Shown: positions 8,264-17,465 of the stretch, one piece after another
How positions within the stretch are numbered: position 1 is the first letter of the stretch
Layout: every line of letters begins with the position of its first letter
Assembly (NCBI GenBank): GCA_015056495.1
Contig: SVGC01000001.1
Coordinates: forward strand, 154,820 to 218,819
DNA length: 64,000 nt
Direction of reading: 5' to 3'
Source: Butyrivibrio sp.
GTDB lineage: Bacteria; Bacillota; Clostridia; Lachnospirales; Lachnospiraceae
Position numbers and translations under genes: made by a program
Notes under the pieces: generated by a model
Database searches by the model: none
The model's input: only the letters and a program-made list of their open reading frames with translations
What the model was told of the DNA's origin: nothing

Positions 8264-9647
8264 CACAATAATTGAGAACTTTCACATTGAGAAGATTCTA
8301 TCAACATTAAAAAATAACATAGTATATATGATCATCACAGGTGTTGTGATAGCACTTGTTTCCAGTATTGCCGGAAGTTATTTTTCCTATGCTTATTATC
8401 GCGTAGATGTATCTTTTTATGTATATTCCAATCCGGATAATGTGACTAACACCGGAGTGAATCTGTCTACATCAGATATTTCACAGGCTAATAAGCTCAT
8501 ATCATCTTATGTGCAGGTGCTTAGAAGTTCAGCATTCCTGTCTCAGGTAGTAGATGCACTTCCTCTTGAAGGATATACAGTCAAAAAGCTCCAGGAAAAT
8601 ATATCGGCAAAGGCAGTTTCTGATACTGCGATATTTATAGTATATGTATATGATGAAAATCCTAATAATGCGCTTACTATTGCCAATACAATAACAGAAC
8701 TTGCACCTACAGCTGTACATGACATAGTCAAGGCCGGTGGTTTTACAGTTCTTGATGCAGCCAAGCTTCCTACATCTCCAATTGATTCACTTCATGTATA
8801 TCAGATAATGCTGGTTGGTTTTGCCGGTGGTTTTGCTCTTGCATTTGTATTTTTCTTACTTAAAGGAATGCTTGATACAACTATCAAGAGAATCTACGAA
8901 GTTGAGGATATATTTACAATTCCTGTTCTCGGACAGGTTCCTGATGTTTCTTCTAAAAAGAAGGGTGAAGAGAATAAGATTACTGATATTATCCTCAAGG
9001 ATGATAGCAGATTTATAGTCAAAGAAGCTTATAACGATATCAGATCTAACCTCCTGTTTGGAAATGAAGATGAAGGATGTCAGATATATGTAGTTACAAG
9101 TGCTGATGCATTAGAGGGTAAGACAGTTAATGCATATAATATGGCAAGATCTTTTGCTGGTATTGGTAAAAAAGTGCTTCTTATTGATGCAGATATGCGA
9201 AGCAGCATCCTTAGAACAATTGCTCCAAATGAGCATGCAGATGGACTTGCAGATTATCTTAATGGTCAGCTTACAGCAGCTCCTGTAATAAGTATTGATA
9301 GTAACATGGACATAGTATATTCAAGTGAGAATATCAAGGATAGAGCAGAATTATTATCTACTCAGAAGTGGTATGATTTCATAGCTCAGATGCAGGAAAA
9401 ATATGATGAGATCATCATTGATATGCCTTGTCTTGGAGTATATTCAGATGCGCTTAACATGGTCAAGACCTCTGCTAAATATGTGATCATCATAAGAGAG
9501 GGCATGACTAAGTTTGTAAGGACCAAGATGATCGTCAGAAGGATTGAAGAACTTAAAGGTGAGATTGTTGGTATCATCTACAATGGTATTTCAATCAAGT
9601 CAAAAGACTATGTATTTAGAAATTATAAAGAAGAAGCTAAAGGGTGA
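8256..9647 (+). CDS. Fused Wzz chain-length regulator and bacterial tyrosine kinase
   Basis: A 463-residue protein controlling polysaccharide chain length and export. Residues 1-205 form a Wzz domain: a transmembrane helix near 23-43, an outside loop, and a second helix near 182-203 preceded by the proline-containing APTSPID-like segment (LPTSPIDSLH). Residues 250-463 form a BY-kinase domain with Walker A (TSADALEGKT, Lys289), Walker A' (LLIDADMR, Asp311 and Asp313) and Walker B (IIIDMP, Asp389). The usual PGEGKS/T loop is changed to ALEGKT. Only two tyrosines (452 and 457) lie in the C-terminal tail, instead of a tyrosine cluster. Firmicutes usually encode these halves separately, so the fusion is noteworthy. 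No cognate CpsB phosphatase is adjacent; the PHP protein at 49644 is distant and looks like a histidinol phosphatase. Confidence 0.9.
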   Translation: MFNTIIENFHIEKILSTLKNNIVYMIITGVVIALVSSIAGSYFSYAYYRVDVSFYVYSNPDNVTNTGVNLSTSDISQANKLISSYVQVLRSSAFLSQVVDALPLEGYTVKKLQENISAKAVSDTAIFIVYVYDENPNNALTIANTITELAPTAVHDIVKAGGFTVLDAAKLPTSPIDSLHVYQIMLVGFAGGFALAFVFFLLKGMLDTTIKRIYEVEDIFTIPVLGQVPDVSSKKKGEENKITDIILKDDSRFIVKEAYNDIRSNLLFGNEDEGCQIYVVTSADALEGKTVNAYNMARSFAGIGKKVLLIDADMRSSILRTIAPNEHADGLADYLNGQLTAAPVISIDSNMDIVYSSENIKDRAELLSTQKWYDFIAQMQEKYDEIIIDMPCLGVYSDALNMVKTSAKYVIIIREGMTKFVRTKMIVRRIEELKGEIVGIIYNGISIKSKDYVFRNYKEEAKG

Positions 9648-9710
9648 TTCACTTTTTTACAAATTATTATAGGCATGTCTTAAGTACATGCATCAGGGGA
9701 ATTTAGGGGT

Positions 9711-10691
9711 ATGGCAAAAGTTAGCATAATAGTTCCTGTCTATAATACTTCCAGATATCTTAAGAGAAGTATGGATGCTCTTACAGGTCAGACGATTCAG
9801 GATATTGAGATCATAGTAATCAATGACGGATCTACTGATGATTCAGTTGATATCGTTAATGAATATGTAGCGAGATATCCTGATAAGATAAGACTGATAT
9901 CCAAAGAAAATGGAGGTCAGGGAACTGCCAGAAATATAGGCATAAAAGAGGCTACAGGGGAATATATAGGTTTTGCTGATTCAGATGACTGCGTTGATAC
10001 AGCTATGTTTGAGGCTATGTATAACGTGGCAGTGAGAGAAGATGCAGATCTTGTAGAGTGTAGTTTTCATTATGTTTATGAACATGAAGATGGTAGCAGG
10101 GATGAGTTAAAGCCGAGGGGAGTAGTCGGTCAACATCATGACAACAGGGATATGTTCTTAAATCCTCAGGTATCTCCATGGAATAAATTATATAAAGCAA
10201 GCATTTTAAAAGATAACGATATTACTTTTCCGGAAGGGCTTATATATGAAGATACATCCTTTTATATCAAATCGATTCCGTACCTTCATAAGACTTCCTA
10301 TATAGATGAGAAATATGTCTACTACTTCCTTAGAGGTCAGTCTACCATGAACTCCAATAAGGGTAAGAGAGTAGCAGATATATTCCGTGTTATAGATGAC
10401 ATGGTTACTTTTTATAAAGCCAAAGGCTTTTATGATGAGTACAAAGAAGAGCTGGAGTATTTTTGCAGTAAGATTCTCTTATGCAGTTCACTTAGCAGGA
10501 TAGGCAGGATCAATGACAGAAAGCTTCGTAATGAACTTCTTGATAAGACATGCGAATATATCAAATCCAATTTCCCGCAGTATCTTGAAAACAGATATTA
10601 TGGCGGCAAGGTAGGAATGTATGTAAAAACTGTCAGAAGATGGAATATGGGATTATATGCTCCAGTTCTTGGCAGGGTTATGAAGGGGTAA
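9711..10691 (+). CDS. Glycosyltransferase family 2
   Basis: A 326-residue GT-A fold transferase. VSIIVPVYNTSRYLKRSMDA opens the nucleotide-binding domain, VINDGSTDDS binds the nucleotide, and GFADSDDCVD is the DxD-type site. The NGGQGTARNIGIKEATGEY segment is typical of GT2 enzymes that add hexoses to a lipid-linked repeat unit. The C-terminal region (from about 230) is specific and may bind the acceptor. An AGGGG lies close to the ATG and another GGGGA about 11 bases upstream. It is followed three bases later by another GT2, so both are one transcript. Confidence 0.9.
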   Translation: MAKVSIIVPVYNTSRYLKRSMDALTGQTIQDIEIIVINDGSTDDSVDIVNEYVARYPDKIRLISKENGGQGTARNIGIKEATGEYIGFADSDDCVDTAMFEAMYNVAVREDADLVECSFHYVYEHEDGSRDELKPRGVVGQHHDNRDMFLNPQVSPWNKLYKASILKDNDITFPEGLIYEDTSFYIKSIPYLHKTSYIDEKYVYYFLRGQSTMNSNKGKRVADIFRVIDDMVTFYKAKGFYDEYKEELEYFCSKILLCSSLSRIGRINDRKLRNELLDKTCEYIKSNFPQYLENRYYGGKVGMYVKTVRRWNMGLYAPVLGRVMKG

Positions 10692-10694
10692 AAA

Positions 10695-11621
10695 GTGAAG
10701 ACTTCGGTAGTTGTATGCACATATAATGGCTCAGACACGATCATCGAACAGTTGGAGTCTATAAGAAATCAGACAAGGGCTGTTGATGAAGTCATAGTGT
10801 GCGATGACAGATCTACAGATAATACTGTAGAAGTGGTCAGAAATTATATAGAAAAAGAAACTCTGCAAAACTGGAGCGTCCATGTTAATGATAAAAATCT
10901 TGGCTACGGATTTAACTTTTTTAACGGCGTAGAAAAGACCCATGGAGATTATGTTTTTTTCTGTGATCAGGATGACATCTGGGTAAAGGACAGAGTTGAG
11001 AAGATGACAGATGTGATGGAGAAAAACAGCAATATACTCCTACTCGGTTCTGAGTTTGAGCCCTTTACTGTTTCAGAGGATGCACTGAGAGTTCCTTCCT
11101 GGGAATTAAAGACCTTTAAAAATGACGGCTCCTTAGAACATCTGGAGTTTGGCCCTCATAACATATTCATAGGATGTCAGGGTTGTACCATGTGTGTGAG
11201 AAAATCCTTCTGGGATTCGATAGTACCATACTATTTTGAGGGATGGGCTCATGATGAATTTGTATGGAAGATGGCTCTTGTCGCTGGAGGATTATATTTC
11301 TACCATTTCACATCTCTAAAAAGAAGAGTACATTCAGGCAATGTCTCATTACACAAGATGAGAGATCTGAAAAAGAGAATAGATTTTTTGAAGGCTCTCA
11401 AAATGAGTCATGAAGCTACTCTTAAATATGTGGAAGATAAAAAAGGTAGTGTTCATCAGGTCGAGCTGCTTGAAAAAAATATAAGAGCAACTGATCTTAG
11501 AATAGAACTGATGAGTAAAAGAAAATACTTTAATACATTTCCACTTACTCTTTTCTACAGAGACTGCTATCACAAGGCAAGAGCAATTCCTGTAGAGTTA
11601 TATATGGCTATCAAGCAGTAA
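10695..11621 (+). CDS. Glycosyltransferase family 2 (rhamnosyltransferase-like)
   Basis: A 308-residue GT2 protein starting at GTG (10695) after GAAGGGG. The opening TSVVVCTYNGSDTIIEQLES, the IVCDDRSTDNT loop and the FFCDQDDIW metal site are the pattern of the rhamnosyl/galactosyl transferase branch that includes RgpB-like enzymes. The rest has HDEFVWKMAL, containing the likely catalytic Asp/Glu, and HSGNVS. Donor specificity cannot be fixed. It sits three bases after the preceding GT2 and ten before the polymerase gene. Confidence 0.88.
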   Translation: MKTSVVVCTYNGSDTIIEQLESIRNQTRAVDEVIVCDDRSTDNTVEVVRNYIEKETLQNWSVHVNDKNLGYGFNFFNGVEKTHGDYVFFCDQDDIWVKDRVEKMTDVMEKNSNILLLGSEFEPFTVSEDALRVPSWELKTFKNDGSLEHLEFGPHNIFIGCQGCTMCVRKSFWDSIVPYYFEGWAHDEFVWKMALVAGGLYFYHFTSLKRRVHSGNVSLHKMRDLKKRIDFLKALKMSHEATLKYVEDKKGSVHQVELLEKNIRATDLRIELMSKRKYFNTFPLTLFYRDCYHKARAIPVELYMAIKQ

Positions 11622-11631
11622 AGGTTTTGCG

Positions 11632-12981
11632 ATGACAATTAACAAAGACAGTAAATATATAAAAAATACACAAGAACGGGTTTTTTATGGAGCATCTGTT
11701 GCTTTTATACTGGCTACAATCATAATGCCGCCTTATTTTGGCATTCCTGTTCCGGGATTTGATATGACTGCAGTCAGGATTATGATCGTATTTATAATGC
11801 TTATGATACTTACTGATAGAGACCGATTATATGATTTTATAGTATCGATCAAATATAACAAGTTTTTTTTAGCTACATTGCCCTATCTGTTTGTTATTTC
11901 ATACACTATGGTCTACAGAGTAGATGTGAAGGCTTTTCTAAATCCGTTTATAGATCTATATACATTATTTATGTTGATGTATGTGATAGATAAGGCACTG
12001 GGAGTAGACAAAACGCTTGATCTTATAATTGGTTCTTATTATCTTCTGGCAATTCAGGGGATTGCTGAGTATATCAATGGAGAGTCTTTTTTTAAGTATT
12101 TAAGAACTCTGGATGGAACTCTTGTAGGTGGTAATTTCGTTAGAAGTGGACAGTACAGGATAATGGGTCCGACAGCTCATTCGATAGCCTACGGTATCTT
12201 ACTTACTTTGGGAATACCGCTGCTGATGCTGGATACCAAGACCAAAAAAATGTATATGTTCAAAAGACCGGTTTTATTATTGCTGATGATTACCAATATA
12301 GTTTTTACAGGTTCAAGGTCGGCCATGGCAGTCCTTGGTGTAGAGCTTATTGCTGTATTTGTTTTGTCTGATAAAAAGGATATGAAGAAGACTCTGGTTC
12401 TTGGGTTGTTATCGGTTATTACACTTGGTACTTTGATAGTTGGAACATCTGGGACAAGTGTTAGTAATTATTTTATGTTACAAATAACCAGTGTAATAGA
12501 TGAGCTGTTTGGAACGTCTTATTCACTTAATTATGGTGCTACAGCCATAACGCAGCAGAGTTCTGATTATAGAGATGCACTTTGGGACATCTTTAAGATC
12601 AAATGGCTCAATCCTCTGATTGGAATAGGCAGGAAAAGAGGATTTGCCTCTGTTATAAATGGAGTTATTGTCAAATCAATTGATAATTACTATGTTGCAG
12701 AATATATACGCTATGCTTATCCCGGTATGTATTCTTATATATTTTATAGTTTTTATGCCATGATAAAAATGCTGATAAGGATATTCAGATTTAAAGACGG
12801 TTATTCCAAGGCATTTTTCATAGCTAGCGCCGGATATGCGATTTCGTTGTTGTATGTTGATTCCCTTGGCACATTGAAATATGCATATCTGATAGTTGCA
12901 ATGTTTATATGCCATGCAAAAGAAGATTTTGTGTTTGATAGAAGGCAGAAGAAGAGTAAATATTTGAGACAGGCGATATGA
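11632..12981 (+). CDS. O-antigen polymerase/ligase-like membrane protein (Wzy type)
   Basis: A 449-residue membrane protein with about ten to twelve hydrophobic segments and a long outside loop around residues 280-350 containing SSDYRDALWDIFKIKWLNPL and IGIGRKRGF, typical of Wzy/O-antigen ligase family proteins. Within it the VFTGSRSAMAVLG segment matches the conserved family pattern (TgSRsaxl). It would polymerise the repeat units flipped by the Wzx-like protein at 2265. The stop overlaps the start of the next gene as ATGA. Confidence 0.87.
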   Translation: MTINKDSKYIKNTQERVFYGASVAFILATIIMPPYFGIPVPGFDMTAVRIMIVFIMLMILTDRDRLYDFIVSIKYNKFFLATLPYLFVISYTMVYRVDVKAFLNPFIDLYTLFMLMYVIDKALGVDKTLDLIIGSYYLLAIQGIAEYINGESFFKYLRTLDGTLVGGNFVRSGQYRIMGPTAHSIAYGILLTLGIPLLMLDTKTKKMYMFKRPVLLLLMITNIVFTGSRSAMAVLGVELIAVFVLSDKKDMKKTLVLGLLSVITLGTLIVGTSGTSVSNYFMLQITSVIDELFGTSYSLNYGATAITQQSSDYRDALWDIFKIKWLNPLIGIGRKRGFASVINGVIVKSIDNYYVAEYIRYAYPGMYSYIFYSFYAMIKMLIRIFRFKDGYSKAFFIASAGYAISLLYVDSLGTLKYAYLIVAMFICHAKEDFVFDRRQKKSKYLRQAI

Positions 12982-13592
12982 TAATGGATATGTTGAAAAT
13001 CTATTTTGATTATTTCATGTTTCTTGTAAGGCAGCAGATGGAAGGCGCTTCTGTAACAGTATTTTTGATGACCTGTGCAATAGCTGTTATAGCATTTTTG
13101 CTATTGTTTTTTCTTATAGAAAAGTTCACAGGTAAAAAGATATCTTCGAATAAAAAAAGAGCAATCATACTGATGGCAGTATATGCCTGTTTTATTTTTC
13201 AGATTGCTTTTTACAGAAGATTTGGACTTGAGAAGTCTGTTATACATACAAGAATATATTTTGGATTTAAAAAGTATGATGGGACGATGGATGAAAAGCA
13301 GGTAGTATACAGCTTTTTGAACGTTATATTTTTTATTCCATGGGGAGTGCTCATAGCCAGCGCTATGAACAATAATTTTAGAAGAGTCATAATGACGGTA
13401 GTTTACAGTTTTCTGACCAGTCTTTTAATAGAAGTGATGCAATATGTTACTATGACCGGAGCTACTGAGGTAACAGATCTTGTAACCAATGTTACCGGAG
13501 GTTTTATAGGCTGCCTGCTATTTATGATTGCTGATCAGTTATACGAAAAAGTAAAGGGGCTAAGAAAGAACGAACATGAAGAAACTATTTGA
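12978..13592 (+). CDS. VanZ-like membrane protein
   Basis: A 204-residue protein with about five hydrophobic segments. The FLNVIFFIPWGVLI segment followed by SLLIEVMQYVTMTGATEVTDLVTNVTGGFIG is the VanZ family signature (N..F.P.G, S..IE..Q......D..D...N..G). VanZ proteins are linked to teicoplanin tolerance in van clusters but are common in surface glycan loci, where their function is unknown. Start and stop overlaps on both sides (4 bases with the polymerase, 17 with the CotH gene) show tight translational coupling. Confidence 0.88.
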   Translation: MIMDMLKIYFDYFMFLVRQQMEGASVTVFLMTCAIAVIAFLLLFFLIEKFTGKKISSNKKRAIILMAVYACFIFQIAFYRRFGLEKSVIHTRIYFGFKKYDGTMDEKQVVYSFLNVIFFIPWGVLIASAMNNNFRRVIMTVVYSFLTSLLIEVMQYVTMTGATEVTDLVTNVTGGFIGCLLFMIADQLYEKVKGLRKNEHEETI

Positions 13593-15816
13593 AAATTTTA
13601 AGAAAAGAGACCTGATTGTCATACTTATAAGTATAGCTGCACTGGTGCTTTTGTTTTTTGCTATCAGAATGACTAAACATCAGGAGGAGGCAGATCAGGA
13701 GGCACTTATTGAGAGTGGCGCAGAAGGCAGTAATAGTGATACTGCTGAGGCAGTTATAGATGAGAGTACATTTGTAATAAATGAAGTAAGCAGTAATGGA
13801 CAGATTGAATTATATAATGATTCCACAAAAGAAATTGATATAAGTGGTTATGAAGTCTTTGTTAGAGGAGAATCAGTTTATACAGTTCCTGAAAATACAC
13901 AGATTGAAGTAAACAGCTTTTATACTATTGAGACTGGTGAGGATTTTGCGAACAGGATCAATAATGTGATCAGTTTTTATGATACTGATAAAAAAATTGT
14001 AAGAGCAATTAGTTTTGATGATATTGCTGATGGTCAGAGTTACGGCTTGGTAACAGATGGCGGAATTGAGAGCGGATATATGTCTTCTACTATAGGCAGC
14101 AGTAATGCAGATGCTACTATATCATCTGTAGAGGATGATCTGACGTTCTCAGTTCCCAGCGGGTTTTATGACAGTGCTTTTAATCTAACGATCAGTGCAC
14201 CTGAGAGCTGCAAGGTTTATTACACAGTAGATGGAACAGAACCAACTACAGAATCAACAGAATATACTGGAGAAATCAATATATATAGACCTAGCGGCTC
14301 AAGTTACGTATATGCTGTATCAGATGGAAATGGCTATACCTATAACGAGGATGCTCCCTCTAATGTAGATATGGGATTGGTTGTAAAGGCTATTGCTGTA
14401 GATGGCACAGGTGAGATCCAGTATAAAAAGAGCGCTGCATATTTTATCGGATTTTCTAAAGACATCAACTATATTGATTTACCTGTTATCTCTATCGAAG
14501 TAGATCCTGTTGATATGTTTGGATTTGATTCAGGTATATATGTTCCGGGTAAAGCTTATTATGAAGGATTTATCCAGGGAAATAGTGCTCAGGCCAATTA
14601 TCTTAAGAAATGGTCTGCTCCGATCCAAATGGAATATTATGAAGCCAGTAAAGATAAGACATTTGCAACTAGAGCTTCTATTACAATATTTAATGACCAG
14701 CATACAAAAGAAGCTCAGAAGGCATTTGTTATAAAGACTACTGACTTATATCCGGAAGGAACAGCAATTGATGATTATTTAAATGATACATCTAATGCTT
14801 TATATCTCCTGTCCGGTGCCTGGGATAACCCAACCAAGATCAGGAATTATCTGGTCAATGGACTTTTAGATGGTACAGATATTTTGCAGAAAGATTATAC
14901 TCCTTGCATTGTGTTTATCAATGGCGAGTATTGGGGATTATATACACTGGCAACCAACTATGATTCCAGATATTTTGAAGATGAACTTGGTATAAAGGAT
15001 AGAGTGTTGACTGTTACATCAGATTATGGTGCGCCGCAGGAGTATTCAGAGTTCTATGAATATGTTGTCAGTACGGATTTTTCTGTAGATGAGAATTATC
15101 AGCAGGTTCAGACAATGATGGATATTGATAACTACATAGAATTTATGTGTGCCAATATTTATATGGGTAACACACTTATGTGGAAAAATGAATCTGCCTG
15201 TGTATGGAGAACAGTAGATGGCAATGGCTCCGGCTATAGTGATAACAGATGGAGATGGGCACTTAATAATGTGGATAATACCCTTGGCAATACTCAGAGT
15301 TTTATCGACCCATATAATCGAGGAGATTATGCTGAGCCTATTATTAATACCTATCTTTCTAATGGTATTAAAAATAATGCATTTTTTAATTCATTATTAC
15401 AAAGTGATGATTTTTGCAAACAGTATCTTGAGACAATGGATACACTTATTGCCAATAACTTTACTCAGGAACATGCAGATGAGATACTTGCAGATCTTAG
15501 CAGCAGTATTTCAAAAGCAGTTAATGCTACCAATAAGAGATTTGCCATATCTGACGGCGATGTGTTTGGAGCAGAAGTCAGAAGACTTGGAAAATTCTTT
15601 GATGAGAGAACAAGATATATCACAAAATATACTGAAGAATATATTGGCCTCAAGGGTGATGTTCCAGGAAAGCTTTCAGGCAATGAAGAAAGTAATGCTG
15701 AAGGATTTGATGTTATGGACGAAAGCGGTACTATTCAGACGGATACGGATATAACCGGTGAAGAGCCTGCTGAGGAAGAAGAAGCTGATGAAAGCGCTGA
15801 AGCAGGAAGTAATTAA
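13576..15816 (+). CDS. Membrane-anchored lamin-tail / CotH-kinase protein
   Basis: A 746-residue protein predicted to be anchored by one N-terminal helix (14-30) and exposed outside. In order: a lamin-tail domain (about 65-160, FVINEVSSNGQIELYN), a chitobiase/beta-hexosaminidase C-terminal-like domain (about 190-290, CKVYYTVDGTEPT), a CotH kinase-like domain (about 300-660) and an acidic tail rich in Glu and Ser. CotH proteins are atypical kinases; the conserved VFINGEYWGLYTL is present (446-458). The metal-site motif, usually DxD after W-R-W, reads NNVDN (564-568), so the first Asp is Asn565 and activity is uncertain. Such fusions occur next to cellulosomal or polysaccharide genes. It overlaps the VanZ gene by 17 bases. 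Substrate is unknown. Confidence 0.87.
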   Translation: MKKLFENFKKRDLIVILISIAALVLLFFAIRMTKHQEEADQEALIESGAEGSNSDTAEAVIDESTFVINEVSSNGQIELYNDSTKEIDISGYEVFVRGESVYTVPENTQIEVNSFYTIETGEDFANRINNVISFYDTDKKIVRAISFDDIADGQSYGLVTDGGIESGYMSSTIGSSNADATISSVEDDLTFSVPSGFYDSAFNLTISAPESCKVYYTVDGTEPTTESTEYTGEINIYRPSGSSYVYAVSDGNGYTYNEDAPSNVDMGLVVKAIAVDGTGEIQYKKSAAYFIGFSKDINYIDLPVISIEVDPVDMFGFDSGIYVPGKAYYEGFIQGNSAQANYLKKWSAPIQMEYYEASKDKTFATRASITIFNDQHTKEAQKAFVIKTTDLYPEGTAIDDYLNDTSNALYLLSGAWDNPTKIRNYLVNGLLDGTDILQKDYTPCIVFINGEYWGLYTLATNYDSRYFEDELGIKDRVLTVTSDYGAPQEYSEFYEYVVSTDFSVDENYQQVQTMMDIDNYIEFMCANIYMGNTLMWKNESACVWRTVDGNGSGYSDNRWRWALNNVDNTLGNTQSFIDPYNRGDYAEPIINTYLSNGIKNNAFFNSLLQSDDFCKQYLETMDTLIANNFTQEHADEILADLSSSISKAVNATNKRFAISDGDVFGAEVRRLGKFFDERTRYITKYTEEYIGLKGDVPGKLSGNEESNAEGFDVMDESGTIQTDTDITGEEPAEEEEADESAEAGSN

Positions 15817-15838
15817 AATAGTATAGAACAGGTGAAGT

Positions 15839-17008
15839 ATGGAATTAGAGAAAATCAAATTGCTTTCTGAACTTATCAATGCAAGCCTAAGTGGAAAAAA
15901 AATAGAGAAAGTACCTTCAGGGCTGGATTTTGATGAACTGACAGAACTTGCAAGTAAACAAAAAATGCAGACTATGCTATTAAAGCCTCTTCTTGGGGCA
16001 GAAGGATTATCTGAGAAGCAGGCAGAATATATCAAAAATGCCAGCATGAGATCATTTATTAAATCTGCAAATCAGTTGCACGATGTTGATATCATTGATA
16101 AAGCCTTAGAGGGTGCAGGATTAAAGCATCAGTTTTTAAAGGGAACAATATTAAAGGATATCTACCCGAATAAAGAACTTAGAGATATGGGAGATATTGA
16201 CATCCTTGTTGATGAAGATGAACTAGGCAGAGTCGATGAGGTACTTATAGCCAATGGTTTTACTATGTCCAACAGTGTAAAACATCATGATATTTATGTT
16301 AAAAAACCATTTACTGTGTTGGAGGTGCATAGATATCTGTCTGAGGATAAGCACCTGGGGCTGGATTGCAGATATTTTAGAGAAGGCGGCAACAATCTTC
16401 TTGTGGATGGAACAGGTTATACTTACAGGTATTCTCCAGAGTATTTCTATATATTTATGATCATGCACATGGCACGCCATTTTTATGAGAGAGGGTGCGG
16501 CGTCAGAGGACTTGTAGATCTGTATGTATATAAGAACAGATATGCAGGTGAAATGGATGATAAATATTTGGATGCGAAGCTTAAAGAATATCACCTGTAT
16601 GATTTTGAAAAACATATGGACAGGCTCTCACAGATTTGGCTTGGTGGCGTGCAGTGGACTTCCTTTTATGAGAACCTCTTTGATTACATGATAGATGGAG
16701 ATGTGTATGGCAAAGAGGAGAATGGTATCTGGAGCCAGTTCGCCAGAGAAAAGACTGTAGAAGACAGCAAGCTTGCCAGATTAAAGCTGAGGATGTGGTA
16801 TCTTTTCCCTTCATATCAGTATATGGCCAATTATAACGAATGGCTTAGAGGAAAGCCTTATCTGCTCCCTGTTGCATGGCTTTACAGAGCAACCCACGTG
16901 AGTAAGAAGCACAGGTTCAGACAGAATCTTGCTAATAGCGCTGATTCTGCCAAGATACATTCAATACAGCATATATACAAAGAAATGAATTTTGCCTTTA
17001 GAGAATAA
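15839..17008 (+). CDS. Nucleotidyltransferase family protein (PF14907 type; lasso-cluster N protein)
   Basis: A 389-residue cytoplasmic protein of the family often called nucleotidyltransferase 5. The core reads HQFLKGTILKDIYP then RDMGDIDILVD (about 118-130), giving the G[ST] and DxD features of a polymerase-beta-like nucleotidyltransferase fold. MIMHMARHFYERGCGVRGLVDLYVY is typical of this family. Relatives are found both in polysaccharide loci and in paeninodin-type lasso peptide clusters, where the N protein acts on the phosphorylated C-terminal serine of the peptide. Its placement one base before a B2 gene, with PqqD, kinase and cyclase genes downstream, favours the second context; a sugar-nucleotide role in the glycan pathway remains possible. 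Confidence 0.82.
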   Translation: MELEKIKLLSELINASLSGKKIEKVPSGLDFDELTELASKQKMQTMLLKPLLGAEGLSEKQAEYIKNASMRSFIKSANQLHDVDIIDKALEGAGLKHQFLKGTILKDIYPNKELRDMGDIDILVDEDELGRVDEVLIANGFTMSNSVKHHDIYVKKPFTVLEVHRYLSEDKHLGLDCRYFREGGNNLLVDGTGYTYRYSPEYFYIFMIMHMARHFYERGCGVRGLVDLYVYKNRYAGEMDDKYLDAKLKEYHLYDFEKHMDRLSQIWLGGVQWTSFYENLFDYMIDGDVYGKEENGIWSQFAREKTVEDSKLARLKLRMWYLFPSYQYMANYNEWLRGKPYLLPVAWLYRATHVSKKHRFRQNLANSADSAKIHSIQHIYKEMNFAFRE

Positions 17009-17009
17009 G

Positions 17010-17444
17010 ATGAAATTTAATATTAAGAGATTTTTTACAGATAATAAATTTAAAAAACTAACTATCATGTCTTATATTTACTCTGCAATTTTTCGTTTTC
17101 AGATAAAATTCATCAAGCCTAAAAAGCTGAAAAAGCATTGGGGAAAAGAGGGTGTTGAATCTGATACAGAAGAGAGTAGGGAGCATTATCTGTTTGCAGC
17201 GCATGTGTCACAGACTGTAAATCGTATATGTAATAAGACTTCCTGGGAGAGTAAATGCCTTGTGAGAGCATTGACAGCTCAGAGGATGTTGGTAAAGCAG
17301 GGAATTCCATCAACGATGTATCTTGGAGTCAGAGAGGATAATGGCAAGATGCTGGCTCATGCGTGGCTGCGTGTTGGCAAGATGATCGTAACAGGCGGGG
17401 AAGTATGTGATGGATTTACTGTAGTTGATAAGTTTTGTAAGTGA
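17010..17444 (+). CDS. Lasso peptide biosynthesis B2 protein (transglutaminase-like leader peptidase)
   Basis: A 144-residue protein matching the B2/Transglut_core3 family, the cysteine protease that removes the leader of lasso-peptide precursors. The catalytic Cys83 is in SKCLVRALTAQRML, followed by KQGIPSTMYLGVRED and the catalytic His117 in AHAWLRVG; the third residue of the triad cannot be fixed by eye. Length and motif order fit stand-alone B2 proteins. The ATG at 17010 follows the preceding stop by one base, so it is translationally coupled; a TTG six codons upstream overlaps that gene and is less likely. The B1 partner is the PqqD-like protein at 20984, separated by three glycan genes. 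Confidence 0.86.
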   Translation: MKFNIKRFFTDNKFKKLTIMSYIYSAIFRFQIKFIKPKKLKKHWGKEGVESDTEESREHYLFAAHVSQTVNRICNKTSWESKCLVRALTAQRMLVKQGIPSTMYLGVREDNGKMLAHAWLRVGKMIVTGGEVCDGFTVVDKFCK

Positions 17445-17465
17445 TTTTTTAGGGGATTGTGAAAA

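Noticed and set aside
15218-15754. 178-codon open frame inside the CotH gene
   Set aside because: Out-of-frame shadow of a well supported coding sequence, no start signal.
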